The position numbers were made by a program, and so were the translations under genes. Of a stretch of 64,000 bases of DNA, positions 1 through 7,898 are shown in pieces. The notes beneath the pieces are model-generated. The model worked only from the letters and a program-made list of their open reading frames with translations, had not been told where the DNA came from and searched no databases. Each line of letters opens with the position of its first letter. Positions within the stretch are counted from its first letter, which is position 1. The DNA is taken from positions 1 through 64,000 of the forward strand of contig JACQFZ010000017.1 of the NCBI GenBank assembly GCA_016199745.1, written 5' to 3'. This DNA comes from Gammaproteobacteria bacterium. GTDB taxonomy: Bacteria; Pseudomonadota; Gammaproteobacteria; Acidiferrobacterales; Sulfurifustaceae.

Positions 1-2
1 TG

Positions 3-128
3 GTGGAAAATCTCTTCGCCCGACTTAAACATTTTCGTAGTATCGCCACGCGTTATGAAAAACTGGCGCGTAATTTCAAGGCGATGGCCTATCTCGCCTG
101 TACCTTGATCTGGCTGCAGCGGAAATGA
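3..128 (+). CDS. IS5-family transposase, C-terminal end (cut by window edge)
   Basis: The frame is open from the window edge to TGA and encodes 41 residues, VENLFARLKHFRSIATRYEK through LIWLQRK. This matches the conserved C-terminus of IS5-family (IS427-like) DDE transposases, where the glutamate of the VENLFARLK segment is the last acidic residue of the DDE triad. The following GGACACGCCC (129-138) resembles the right terminal inverted repeat of this group, and the next TAG would fit a TNA target duplication. Only this end lies in the window, so intactness of the element cannot be judged. The repeat-end assignment is inference. Confidence 0.75.
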   Translation: MENLFARLKHFRSIATRYEKLARNFKAMAYLACTLIWLQRK

Positions 129-162
129 GGACACGCCCTAGCTCATACGGAATAAATTTATC

Positions 163-185
163 GGTTTGCCCCTCGGGGCGAAACC
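163..185. terminator. hairpin downstream of the IS end and the HxlR gene
   Basis: Arms GGTTTGCCCC and GGGGCGAAACC pair with a one-base bulge and a two-base loop, followed by AAAAA. It lies between the convergent ends of the transposase and the HxlR gene and may stop transcription from either side. Read on the minus strand the A-run becomes a U-tract ahead of the stem, so it is not a textbook terminator for HxlR. Confidence 0.3.
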
Positions 186-223
186 AAAAACCAACATCAC
201 GGCGCACGCTGTGCATTTTTTCA

Positions 224-577
224 TCACACCGCTTTGCTCGCGCGTAACTTCCGCGTCAAATAATCTTTACCCCAACTGCGTAACGCGGCAACGACCGGTT
301 CCAAACTTGTGCCCAACGGCGTCAGACTATATTCAACGCGCGGTGGTACTTCGGCGTAGACCACACGCTTCACGAGGCCCGCTTGTTCCAGCTCACGCAG
401 TTGTTTGGTGAGCATGCGCTGAGTGATGTTCGGCAGCTGGCGCTTCAACGCGTTGAAACGCTGTGTACCGTTGAGCAAACGAAACAATAATATTCCCTTC
501 CACTTGCCGCCGATCAGATCCAAGGTCGCCTCTACCGGGCAACCGCCGTGACAGTGATAACTTTTGTGTTTTGCCAT
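224..577 (-). CDS. HxlR-family winged-helix transcriptional regulator
   Basis: This 117-residue protein has the HxlR signature: an N-terminal cysteine in GCPVEATLDLIGGKWKGILL (about residues 12-31), then FNALKRQLPNITQRMLTKQL (recognition helix) and a wing ending in YSLTPLGTSL. HxlR proteins bind DNA as dimers and often sense electrophiles, quinones or oxidants through the N-terminal cysteine. It is transcribed away from the oxidoreductase at 699, with about 120 bp between the starts, the usual layout for a regulator and its target. Substrate and operator are not visible. The family call is secure; the redox role is inference. Confidence 0.9.
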   Translation of the reverse strand: MAKHKSYHCHGGCPVEATLDLIGGKWKGILLFRLLNGTQRFNALKRQLPNITQRMLTKQLRELEQAGLVKRVVYAEVPPRVEYSLTPLGTSLEPVVAALRSWGKDYLTRKLRASKAV

Positions 578-698
578 CGTTCGACTCCCATCGACGGTAT
601 CAAAAAGTGTACTACTACCAGAAAATGTGCGTACTTGTTACTGGCGCGTATATCGCGAAGAATCGCCGCATCTAACCAATAACGTTTTCGAGACCACC

Positions 699-1715
699 AT
701 GAAAGCCGTCGGGTTTTATCGTTACCTTCCTATCGATCATGCCGAATCGTTACTCGACGTCGAGCTGCCAGAGCCGACACCCGCGGAGCACGATTTATTG
801 GTCACCATCAACGCCGTGGCGGTAAATCCGGTCGACTACAAAACGCGGTCGCGCAAGGACGCGAGCGACACAACGTTGAGCGTGCTCGGCTGGGACGCCG
901 CCGGCGTGGTACGCGCCGTCGGTGCTGCGGTCACGTTGTTTAAACCGGGCGACGCGGTTTACTACGCCGGCAGCATCGCCCGGCCGGGCGCGAACAGCGA
1001 GCGGCATTTGGTCGACGAGCGCATCGTCGGCCAGATGCCGCGCAACTTGAGTTTTGCCGAAGCGGCGGCGCTGCCGCTCACCACCATCACCGCTTACGAA
1101 GCGCTGTTCGATCGCCTCGGTATTTCCGCGACCGGCGCCGATGCCGGTAAGACGTTGCTGATCATCGGCGGTGCCGGCGGCGTCGGCTCGATCGCCATTC
1201 AGCTGGCGAAACGGCTCGGTCAATTGCGCGTCATCGCCACCGCTTCGCAGCCGGCATCGGCGCAATGGGTACGCACGCTGGGTGCCGATGAGGTCGTCGA
1301 TCACACCAAGGATTTAGCGGCGCAGCTGCAGGCATGCAGCGCCACCGAAGTCGATTATATTTTTTGCTGCAACAACACCGATCAGCATTTCCCAGCGTTT
1401 GCTACGATCATCAAGCCGCAAGGCAAGATTTGTACTATCGTCAACACCGAACGACCGGTGGCGTTGGCCGAGCTCATGCGCAAGAGCGCAACCATCGCTT
1501 GGGAGCTTATGTTTACGCGTTCATTGTTTCAGACACCGGATATGATCAAGCAACACCAGTTACTGGACGACGTCGCACGGCTGATCGAGCAAGGCGCGCT
1601 GAGGACAACGCTGGGGCAGAACCTCGGCACAATCAATGCGACGAATCTCAAGCGCGCTCACCAACTGTTGGAAGCGGGACACACTGTCGGCAAGCTGGTG
1701 CTGGAAGGATTCTGA
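699..1715 (+). CDS. Zinc-type alcohol dehydrogenase-like / quinone oxidoreductase (MDR superfamily)
   Basis: The start MKAVGFYRYLPIDHAESLLD at 699 gives 338 residues, the usual length; an upstream in-frame start at 564 overlaps the divergent regulator and is unlikely. The protein has the GroES-like N-terminal fold (HDLLVTINAVAVNPVDYKTR), then the Rossmann NADPH motif IIGGAGGVGSIAIQLAKRLG near residues 155-175. The structural and catalytic zinc ligands are absent, as in quinone-oxidoreductase/ZADH relatives, so NADPH-dependent reduction of quinones or enones is the likely reaction. Pairing with a divergent HxlR gene suggests induction by its substrate or by electrophile stress. Confidence 0.85.
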   Translation: MKAVGFYRYLPIDHAESLLDVELPEPTPAEHDLLVTINAVAVNPVDYKTRSRKDASDTTLSVLGWDAAGVVRAVGAAVTLFKPGDAVYYAGSIARPGANSERHLVDERIVGQMPRNLSFAEAAALPLTTITAYEALFDRLGISATGADAGKTLLIIGGAGGVGSIAIQLAKRLGQLRVIATASQPASAQWVRTLGADEVVDHTKDLAAQLQACSATEVDYIFCCNNTDQHFPAFATIIKPQGKICTIVNTERPVALAELMRKSATIAWELMFTRSLFQTPDMIKQHQLLDDVARLIEQGALRTTLGQNLGTINATNLKRAHQLLEAGHTVGKLVLEGF

Positions 1716-1794
1716 CATCTGGATCGCACCGTATAGGGTGGCGTATCTAGCCCCGGTCTCCGTTAATTCGGTGAATAAAGTAACCGTAAGCCAC

Positions 1795-2005
1795 TCCCCT
1801 CTCCCTTGTTCCCTCTCCCGCAAGGGGAGAGGGAGACGCACGGATAAGCTGCTGGAGAAGATCTTTGGGAAGTCAGGTGACGAGATACTAGAGGCCATCT
1901 CAGAAGTGCCAATATCGGCACTTCTTCCCTCATCCCCGTCCCTTCTCCCGGTGGGAGAAGGGAGTAAAACCCCTCTCCCCCCGGGAGAGGGGCTGGGGTG
2001 AGGGA
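1795..2005. repeat. cluster of GC-rich hairpins (CCCTCTCCC/GGGAGAGGG family)
   Basis: The 429-base gap after the oxidoreductase holds three perfect hairpins: 1810-1819 with 1825-1834, 1939-1949 with 1953-1963 (11 bp, GGT loop), and 1970-1979 with 1983-1992 (10 bp, CCC loop). The last two are enclosed by CCCTCATCCCC and GGGGTGAGGG, forming a larger multi-branched palindrome. Related hairpins occur near 11.4, 17.2, 20.3 and 21.8 kb. A further small hairpin CCGGCGC-AAA-GCGCCGG lies at 2056-2072. No coding signal was seen. Confidence 0.7.
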
Positions 2006-2144
2006 CTTATGAGAGGGAGATGAGCTCTAGGAAAGTTTACCGCTAAACGAGAGAACCGGCGCAAAGCGCCGGCCGCGATCGACGTACCGCCGACTCGCTA
2101 ACGCATTTGCACTGATAATATAAAAATGAATAACGGGAGGAAGC

Positions 2145-3065
2145 GTGCCACCTAAACCGACCACCGCCGGTCATGCCGATCGTAGTTACGTCTTCGGCGT
2201 TACGCTCGTGCTCATATCCATCGGCTTCTGGAGTACCGCCGGCCTATTCGCGCGCCTCATCAAGACCGACGTTTGGACCATGTTATTTTGGCGCTGCTTG
2301 TTCGGCGGTCTATCGATTGTGCTGTGGCTGGCGATCGACGCGGCGCGCAACAAAAAGCGCTTGATCGTTCCGCTCGGTGCACCGGGCTTTGCACTGGCAT
2401 TCATCACCGCCGGCAGCATCATCGTCTTCATCAATTCCTTCATGCATGCCAGCGTCGCCGAGGTTTCCGTGATCTATGCGACGCTGCCGTTGGTGGCCGC
2501 CGCCATTGCCTGGCTATGGCTGCGCGAAAAGCCGACGGCCGGCACTGTCGCCGCCAGTGCCGCTAGTCTCGTCGGTATCGGTATCATGATGCAGGGATCG
2601 GCACTAACCGGCTCGTTGCTCGGTGATGTCTTGGCATTCGTAATGACGATCTGCATGGCATTCATCACGGTGATCTCGCGCCGGTATCCGGCGACGCCGG
2701 TGGTGCATGCGATGGCGCTGGCCGGATTCATCGCCGCCGCGGTGACACTACCGTTGGCCGTTGACCCATGGTCGCTTGATGCTGAAACGCTCGGATTACT
2801 GATCGCCTTTGGCATCCTCAATGTCGGCGGCGGCTTCGCTATTTATAGCTACGGTGCTCGGCTGATCCCGTCGTCGCACGCGGCGTTGTTAAGCCTGCTC
2901 GATGCGCCGCTCGCACCGATCTGGGTGTACGTATTCGTCGACGAGGTGCCTACCCAGGCCACTATTATCGGCGGCTCGATTATTCTGCTGACGGTGGTCT
3001 GGCATCAACTGGCGTTGCTGCGTCAATCGCGCAAGCGGCGCGACATCACCATCGGCCTACCGTAG
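2145..3065 (+). CDS. DMT-superfamily (EamA) permease
   Basis: This 306-residue inner-membrane protein begins with GTG behind GGGAGG. About ten hydrophobic segments run from VFGVTLVLISIGFWSTAGLF to ATIIGGSIILLTVVWHQLAL in two EamA halves; the second half carries the usual IPSSHAALLSLLDAPLAPIW region. Such proteins export or take up metabolites or drugs, but no substrate can be read from sequence. It stands alone between the repeat cluster and a strong hairpin terminator. Confidence 0.88.
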   Translation: MPPKPTTAGHADRSYVFGVTLVLISIGFWSTAGLFARLIKTDVWTMLFWRCLFGGLSIVLWLAIDAARNKKRLIVPLGAPGFALAFITAGSIIVFINSFMHASVAEVSVIYATLPLVAAAIAWLWLREKPTAGTVAASAASLVGIGIMMQGSALTGSLLGDVLAFVMTICMAFITVISRRYPATPVVHAMALAGFIAAAVTLPLAVDPWSLDAETLGLLIAFGILNVGGGFAIYSYGARLIPSSHAALLSLLDAPLAPIWVYVFVDEVPTQATIIGGSIILLTVVWHQLALLRQSRKRRDITIGLP

Positions 3066-3087
3066 CGCTATCCGAGTTACTAAAAAC

Positions 3088-3116
3088 AAAAAGCCCGGCA
3101 GCACGCCGGGCTTTTT
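3088..3116. terminator. Bidirectional rho-independent terminator
   Basis: AAAAAGCCCGGC (3088-3099) pairs with GCCGGGCTTTTT (3105-3116) around a five-base loop. The A-run and T-run on either side make it work in both directions, for the permease on the plus strand and phoX on the minus strand. Confidence 0.9.
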
Positions 3117-3134
3117 GCGCCGATGGAGTATCGT

Positions 3135-5303
3135 TTACCGACCGACGATATCACCGTCATCGCGACTGATGGCGATCGTCGCCGACCGCGGCCGCGCCAA
3201 GCTACCTTCCGGCCAGTGGCTACCGAAGGCACTGGTGGCGAAATCGGGCTTGGTATCTTCGCCCGGGTGCTGAATGTTAATGAACAAGGTCTTACCGTCC
3301 GGGGTCTCGGCGATACCGGTGATCTCGCATTCCTTCGGGCCAACCAGAAAACGCCGCAACTTCTCGTCGCCAAGCAGCTTGCCGACGTAGGTGTCGACGG
3401 TCGTGGTCACCGCACCATCGACGTTGGTCACGGTGCGCGCCGCACCGTCACCCACTTCGCCCGGGATCGCCGCCAACAACATGCAGTTCGTAACGTCGGT
3501 ATACGCACTGTCGTCGGTTTCGATCCATAACAAACCCGGTGTGGCGTTGCTGAATCGCAGGCCATCGGGGCTGGAGAAATCGTTGGCGTCCGTGAGGCCG
3601 GACAAATTGACGTTGGCATCGGCGGTGGCGCGCGCGCCGAACAGGAACACATCCCACTTGAACGAGGTCGCATCGACGTCGCCACCGTTTTCGGCGAAAC
3701 GAATGATGTGACCATTGGGATTGCCTTTCTGATCCTGGCTGGTGGTCTTTTTGTCGTTGTAGAAGCGCGGGTTGGCCGCATCGACCTTAGCGAGCGGACG
3801 GCTGGCGGCGTTGTTGTTGGTCAAGGTGAAATATACCTCGCCATTATTCGGATTGACCGCGCCCCACTCCGGACGATCCATCTTGGTAGCGCCGGCGGCA
3901 TCGGCGGCGAGACGGGCGTTGACGAGCACATCCGCTTGATCGGCGAACGGGTACGCCGGCTGGGTCGCCGTAATACCGTTGGCGCCGAAGCGCAACTCTA
4001 CCCATTCGCCATTACCGTCGGCGTTGAACTTGGCGACATACAACTTGCCGTCGTTCAAATATTTGTCGCCCGCAGCCCGGCCGTCGTTGGCATCAGCCGG
4101 GTTCCATGGCTGATGCGAGACATACTTATAGATGTACTCGTTACGTGAATCGCAACCCATGTACCACACCAACGGCTTACCGGTTTTCACCGGGCCAAGC
4201 CAGGCACCTTCATGCGCGAACCGGCCGAGCGCCGTACGCTTCTTCGGCGTCGAGGTCGGGTCGAACGGATCGATCTCGACCACCCAACCGAAGGTGTTGG
4301 CGACATTGCGATAGTCGTCGCTACCGTCGCTGGAGCTGCCAAGCTTCATCGCGTTCCAACGGCCATACAGATTGTCCGCCGTATCCGGCGTGACCGTGGC
4401 CCACAACTCACGGCCGGTGCCGGCGATGGCGTCACGGGCGAACGACGTCAGCTCCTTGGCGGTACGATTCGGGTTATCGGTCGCAACGATACGGCGGAAG
4501 TAGCCCGCCCAGTTTTCCTCGCAGGTCAGATACGTGCCCCACGGTGTATAACCGTTGGCGCAGTTATTAACCGTACCGCGCGTCTTGGCGCCGTCGGGCG
4601 AATACTTCGTGATCATGTACGGCATCTTTGCCGCCGGGCCGGACAGCTCGATGTCGCTCAAGGTGTGAATACGGCGGTTGAACCGGGAGTCTTGCTGATA
4701 GCTCCACTTCTTGTGCTGCTTAACCGCCTCGATGACGCTGATACCGTGCGCATAGAATTCCCGCAACACCTCACCGGCGTCAGTACGCGCATCGGCGACG
4801 ATGGTCGGGCCGGTCGGGTGCAAATACGCCGGGGTGATCGCCTCGTGGTTGATGCACAACAGGCCGCGGTCGGAACCATTCTTGTGGTGTTTGCCGTTCG
4901 GACCGAGACCGAAGTACTGCATACCGTCGTGATGATCGCCGCCGCGTTGCGCAAAGCTGGCCGGCTCGTCGGCGCCGTTATTCAAGTAAGCGGCGACACC
5001 GGCGGCAATCGGATCGCCTAGGCGATAAAGCACGTCGTAGTGATAACCGGACGGCAGTGTGACAACGTCGGCCTTGCTCTTCGGAACGGCGTCGAAACCG
5101 AGTTGCAAACGATGGCCGCGAGCTTCGCCGTGTTGCGTACCAGCGCTAGCGCACGCAGCGCCGACGCTGCCGAAAATCGCCAACGCCGCGGCGCCGGCGG
5201 TACCGCGCAGTAATCCGCGGCGTGACAGGCGCTGTTGCAAAACGCTATCGAAAGAAGGATTGTTTGACGTGTTGGTGCTGATGTCGTCGTTGTGGTCGGA
5301 CAT
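3135..5303 (-). CDS. PhoX-family (DUF839) alkaline phosphatase-like protein, Tat-exported
   Basis: This 722-residue protein carries a twin-arginine signal, LSRRGLLRGTAGAAALAIFG near residues 25-45, ending in an ACASA cleavage region. The mature part has PhoX/DUF839 landmarks: LPSGYHYDVLYRLGDPI, GLLCINHEAITPAYLHP, TWGTYLTCEENWAGYF, RFAHEGAWLG and GLLWIETDDSAY. PhoX enzymes are periplasmic or extracellular Ca/Fe phosphomonoesterases with a beta-propeller fold, exported folded by Tat. No Pho box was seen upstream, so phosphate control is unproven. The gene is transcribed alone and ends at the shared terminator. Some DUF839 members are uncharacterised, so activity remains inference. Confidence 0.85.
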   Translation of the reverse strand: MSDHNDDISTNTSNNPSFDSVLQQRLSRRGLLRGTAGAAALAIFGSVGAACASAGTQHGEARGHRLQLGFDAVPKSKADVVTLPSGYHYDVLYRLGDPIAAGVAAYLNNGADEPASFAQRGGDHHDGMQYFGLGPNGKHHKNGSDRGLLCINHEAITPAYLHPTGPTIVADARTDAGEVLREFYAHGISVIEAVKQHKKWSYQQDSRFNRRIHTLSDIELSGPAAKMPYMITKYSPDGAKTRGTVNNCANGYTPWGTYLTCEENWAGYFRRIVATDNPNRTAKELTSFARDAIAGTGRELWATVTPDTADNLYGRWNAMKLGSSSDGSDDYRNVANTFGWVVEIDPFDPTSTPKKRTALGRFAHEGAWLGPVKTGKPLVWYMGCDSRNEYIYKYVSHQPWNPADANDGRAAGDKYLNDGKLYVAKFNADGNGEWVELRFGANGITATQPAYPFADQADVLVNARLAADAAGATKMDRPEWGAVNPNNGEVYFTLTNNNAASRPLAKVDAANPRFYNDKKTTSQDQKGNPNGHIIRFAENGGDVDATSFKWDVFLFGARATADANVNLSGLTDANDFSSPDGLRFSNATPGLLWIETDDSAYTDVTNCMLLAAIPGEVGDGAARTVTNVDGAVTTTVDTYVGKLLGDEKLRRFLVGPKECEITGIAETPDGKTLFINIQHPGEDTKPDFATSAFGSHWPEGSLARPRSATIAISRDDGDIVGR

Positions 5304-5431
5304 GACTCATTTCTCCCCGAGAGGAATGCGCAGGGCCGCGCCAATCGCGTCCCCGTCTGTTTATATGCGCAACGGTAACGTGATCCGGTTAAAAATTTGT
5401 GACTAACGCGAACGTTTGCGCGCACCCCAAA

Positions 5432-5458
5432 AAGAAAAGCCCCGCCGAGGCCGGGCTT
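5432..5458 (-). terminator. Rho-independent terminator upstream of phoX
   Basis: On the minus strand AAGCCCGGCC and GGCGGGGCTT pair with one mismatch around a short loop and are followed by TTCTTTTT. It lies after the micro-ORF at 5497-5544 and before phoX, so it would end a short transcript that starts upstream of the micro-ORF. Confidence 0.65.
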
Positions 5459-5496
5459 GATATCGAAACAAAGAGCGTCCGTGCGGCACTGTTTCC

Positions 5497-5544
5497 TTAA
5501 CTGAGGAAATGACGACGATCCAGCGTCGCATCGGTTAGCGACAT
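5497..5544 (-). CDS. Candidate 15-residue micro-ORF with Tat-like motif
   Basis: AAGGAG sits at good spacing before ATG, and the frame encodes MSLTDATLDRRHFLS before TAA. The DRRHFL stretch resembles the core of a twin-arginine motif, but no hydrophobic core follows. A terminator lies about 40 bases downstream, so the unit could be a short independent transcript, a leader for phoX, or the remnant of a lost exported protein. The remaining gap up to 5769 shows nothing clear. Translation is unproven. Confidence 0.3.
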   Translation of the reverse strand: MSLTDATLDRRHFLS

Positions 5545-5769
5545 GTCGGCTCCTTCGATTTATTACGCTGCCAAAAAAAGCCGGCACAGATTAAAGGGGC
5601 TGTTTGACAAGGAGATGAACGATTTAGGTCAGGCGTATGTAACCCGAGGGTGAGTGATATGAAACGGGCCTACGACATGTTGACTTCGGATAGCGGCTAT
5701 TACTTGGCTGCCAACCAGGTGATAGCAGTAATGTCAGGGTAACGAACGCGAGGCGCGTACCCCAAAAAA

Positions 5770-6381
5770 TTACTTTTGCCCTTCCTTTTGTTCACCAGCA
5801 ACGGACCAAAAAATTCGTTGCCACCAGGCGCATCGGCGATACCCGCAACGAGGATAATCCGGATGCCCGTCCACCCACCACCACAGATAATTCGCGGTAA
5901 ACGGTTCGTTGCTGCGCACGCGCACGGCACGGAAGGCGCTGATCGCTTCGGGGAAGGGCGGTGACGGCGTGTCGGGATTTATAAGCATGCTAAATCCGAT
6001 GGTTAAGCCACCAACATTTAGCCATGTATTGCTTACAGCGGTCACCAAGACTTCCTGACCATTGTCGCCGATTAGCACTACTTCGGGCTTGACCAAGACT
6101 CCGTCGCGACGGCGGAGGTTAGCTTGATTAGGGATGTCCTCGATCTGGTATTCGCTGTTAGGAACATATCGATCTCGATCCACCACGAAGTTAAACGACT
6201 GCGATCCTTCTCGGTTAATTGCGAGCGGCTTTGAGAATGTGATGGTTTGCCACTCGCTCGTGATATTAAACGGCCCGACGACATGCTGATCTTCGGGAAA
6301 TTGGTCTTCGGGATAACGGTTGTCCCTTGGTTGGCAACCAAGGGACAACAGTAATATCACAGTAAAAAACGCGAAGCGCAT
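5770..6381 (-). CDS. Lipoprotein, probable immunity partner of the adjacent amidase
   Basis: The 203-residue product starts MRFAFFTVILLLSLGC, a lipoprotein signal with lipobox LSLGC, so it should be anchored facing the periplasm. The rest is mixed beta-rich sequence with no recognised domain; the last 35 residues are rich in Trp, Arg and Cys. Its ATG lies one base after the stop of the NlpC/P60-like gene, so the two are translationally coupled. A periplasmic lipoprotein encoded directly behind a cell-wall amidase in an hcp operon is the usual form of a T6SS immunity protein. That function is inferred from position only. Confidence 0.65.
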   Translation of the reverse strand: MRFAFFTVILLLSLGCQPRDNRYPEDQFPEDQHVVGPFNITSEWQTITFSKPLAINREGSQSFNFVVDRDRYVPNSEYQIEDIPNQANLRRRDGVLVKPEVVLIGDNGQEVLVTAVSNTWLNVGGLTIGFSMLINPDTPSPPFPEAISAFRAVRVRSNEPFTANYLWWWVDGHPDYPRCGYRRCAWWQRIFWSVAGEQKEGQK

Positions 6382-6382
6382 G

Positions 6383-7027
6383 TCAGGCTGTATCCAGATT
6401 GCCCATATAGGCTAAGGCGTAGGTTTCTAGGAATTTTCCTGGAGAGCTAAAGTTGGCGGGCGTATCAATTATCGGAGCGCCAGCTACCTCGAAGGCACGG
6501 AGGATCAAGCCGCTGCACATGAAAGCAGAATTTGGTCGATTGCCGCTCTTTGTTTCTTCTTCAGTCAATTTGTCGGCTAAGACTGGCAACACACGGAGCG
6601 AAAGCGGCCCATAGCTTACGACCCCACGAGCAGGGGCGCCCGGCTGCAGTCCGACAAGCGTCGCGCTTACGAAGTCATAGGGCTTACCAACTTGCTTTTC
6701 AGCCCACTTGGCAGCGATTTCGCATTGTTCACGGCTGGCGGTACGGTGGCGAAAAACAGCAGCGGTGGTGAATTTAGCAGCGCCAAGTTTTCTCGCTAAA
6801 AAACCTTGGGTAACACCCGGACCCGGCATAGCATCAACGGCGAGCCGTGATCCACGATACAAAATGGCGTGGTTGTAAGCCCCGCCCGTCGACCAACGAA
6901 TGAATACGGAGCGGAGCGCCGGCTCGTCGAGAGCGATGATGTCGCCCGGAAAGAGCGCCGGGATAGACATCTTTAGACCCAGACGAATTTGCGAGTGGTT
7001 GTTGTCGGTAGCAGCCGTAGTGCTCAT
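6383..7027 (-). CDS. Permuted NlpC/P60 (YaeF/YiiX-like) hydrolase, candidate T6SS amidase effector
   Basis: This 214-residue protein has the permuted papain-like arrangement: FPGDIIALD followed by His53 in GGAYNHAILYRG, and later Cys171 in NSAFMCSGLILRAF, with GKPYDF (115-119) between. These match the His-first, Cys-last order of YaeF/YiiX relatives, whose members hydrolyse peptide or acyl-amide bonds. There is no signal peptide, as expected for a cargo carried by the T6SS. A strong AGGGAGGA site lies 18 bases after hcp, and the stop is coupled to the lipoprotein gene. The context hcp - hydrolase - periplasmic lipoprotein suggests a peptidoglycan amidase effector; a lipid-acting enzyme is the alternative. 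Confidence 0.75.
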   Translation of the reverse strand: MSTTAATDNNHSQIRLGLKMSIPALFPGDIIALDEPALRSVFIRWSTGGAYNHAILYRGSRLAVDAMPGPGVTQGFLARKLGAAKFTTAAVFRHRTASREQCEIAAKWAEKQVGKPYDFVSATLVGLQPGAPARGVVSYGPLSLRVLPVLADKLTEEETKSGNRPNSAFMCSGLILRAFEVAGAPIIDTPANFSSPGKFLETYALAYMGNLDTA

Positions 7028-7045
7028 AAAAATTCCTCCCTGTTA

Positions 7046-7534
7046 TTAACGCTTGGTGTTCGTGGCGGTATCGAAGCCGACAGACATTGGCGCCGTTACC
7101 TTGCCGTTGTCGTCGTAGGGCGTGTAGCGCGTCTCGATGCTGGTAAAGCTAATGGTGAGTGTTTCCATTGGGCGCGTAATATCTTGCGCGTTTCCGCCAA
7201 CACCGTAATGGCTAATCAACGCCTTCTTGAGCGTATAGGCCATGTAAGTATCCGCGCCCTGGCCTTGTCCGGTTTTGGTCAATTCGAGGGTGATGTCTTT
7301 GCCGGTTCCGCAGCAGGCTTCGAGAAAGAGCTTGGGACTAGCGATGTCCATCAGCTTCGTGAACTCGAGATCGGTGATGGCGGCGTTGCCGCTTTCGCGA
7401 TCGCCCCGCGTGGAAGTCGCTGACGTAATGCCGCGTCGCGTGCCCCATTTAAAATCGACGATATCGATCCAACCCTTGTGATTCTTATCGCTTGCTTCGC
7501 CAGTAATACCGTCGATGCGTAGAAAAATAGACAT
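7046..7534 (-). CDS. hcp: Hcp-family type VI secretion tube protein
   Basis: The 162-residue product opens MSIFLRIDGITGEASDKNHK with WIDIVDFKWG, the typical Hcp1 start, and continues with FTKLMDIASPKLFLEACC and a C-terminal ETLTISFTSIETRYTPYDDNG. Hcp hexamers stack into the T6SS inner tube and also carry small effectors in their lumen. A strong GAGGAGG ribosome site precedes ATG. No other T6SS structural gene lies in the window, so this is an orphan hcp that probably relies on a main cluster elsewhere. The two genes behind it look like its cargo and immunity. Confidence 0.92.
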   Translation of the reverse strand: MSIFLRIDGITGEASDKNHKGWIDIVDFKWGTRRGITSATSTRGDRESGNAAITDLEFTKLMDIASPKLFLEACCGTGKDITLELTKTGQGQGADTYMAYTLKKALISHYGVGGNAQDITRPMETLTISFTSIETRYTPYDDNGKVTAPMSVGFDTATNTKR

Positions 7535-7898
7535 TCTGACTCCTCCTCTGAGTTTGTGGTTGGCAGGTCAATTAACGCCGGCGCATAGAGGGCGTGGAAG
7601 GGATAAAACAACTGAATGATATAGGCGGTTGAATTGTCGCCATTCCGGGCGACGACGCCATATTGACCATGGTTATTGTTCTCTCCCTGAACGTCCTTTT
7701 TTTATTGCTGCACAAGTGGCGCGCATAAAGCCTGCATTTCCAGTGCGCTAAGGATGGTGGCAAAGTTTATCGAGATATTCAAGCTGAGAGGTACCCTAGC
7801 GTGATGCCAACGGTCCCAAACCGAGCCCGGCGCGTTTATAATTCGCCGCTCGGCCAACGGCCTTTGTGATCACCCACCTCGCATTAGGAGTTCATGTT
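7535..7898. promoter_or_regulatory. Divergent intergenic region, hcp / mdh
   Basis: This 364-base gap must hold the promoters for hcp (minus) and mdh (plus). It contains a small hairpin GTCGCC-ATTCCG-GGCGAC near 7636-7653. A short minus-strand frame starting near 7670 has only a weakly spaced ribosome site and low-complexity coding. I could not find a sigma54 (-24/-12) match for hcp. Confidence 0.4.

Noticed and set aside
795..1304. Long minus-strand frame opposite the quinone oxidoreductase
   Set aside because: GC-rich codon pattern makes antisense frames open; no ribosome site and no family resemblance. The plus-strand gene accounts for the codon bias.
4212..5021. 269-codon plus-strand frame opposite phoX
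   Set aside because: Arg/Gly/Val-rich antisense shadow of a clearly coding gene.
7046..7534. A full T6SS cluster around hcp
   Set aside because: No sheath, baseplate, VgrG, ClpV or membrane-complex genes lie within the window, so only an orphan module is supported.
7572..7670. Short minus-strand frame upstream of hcp (MVNMASSPGMATIQPPISFS start)
   Set aside because: The ribosome site is 12 bases away and the sequence has no recognisable pattern; not strong enough to call.
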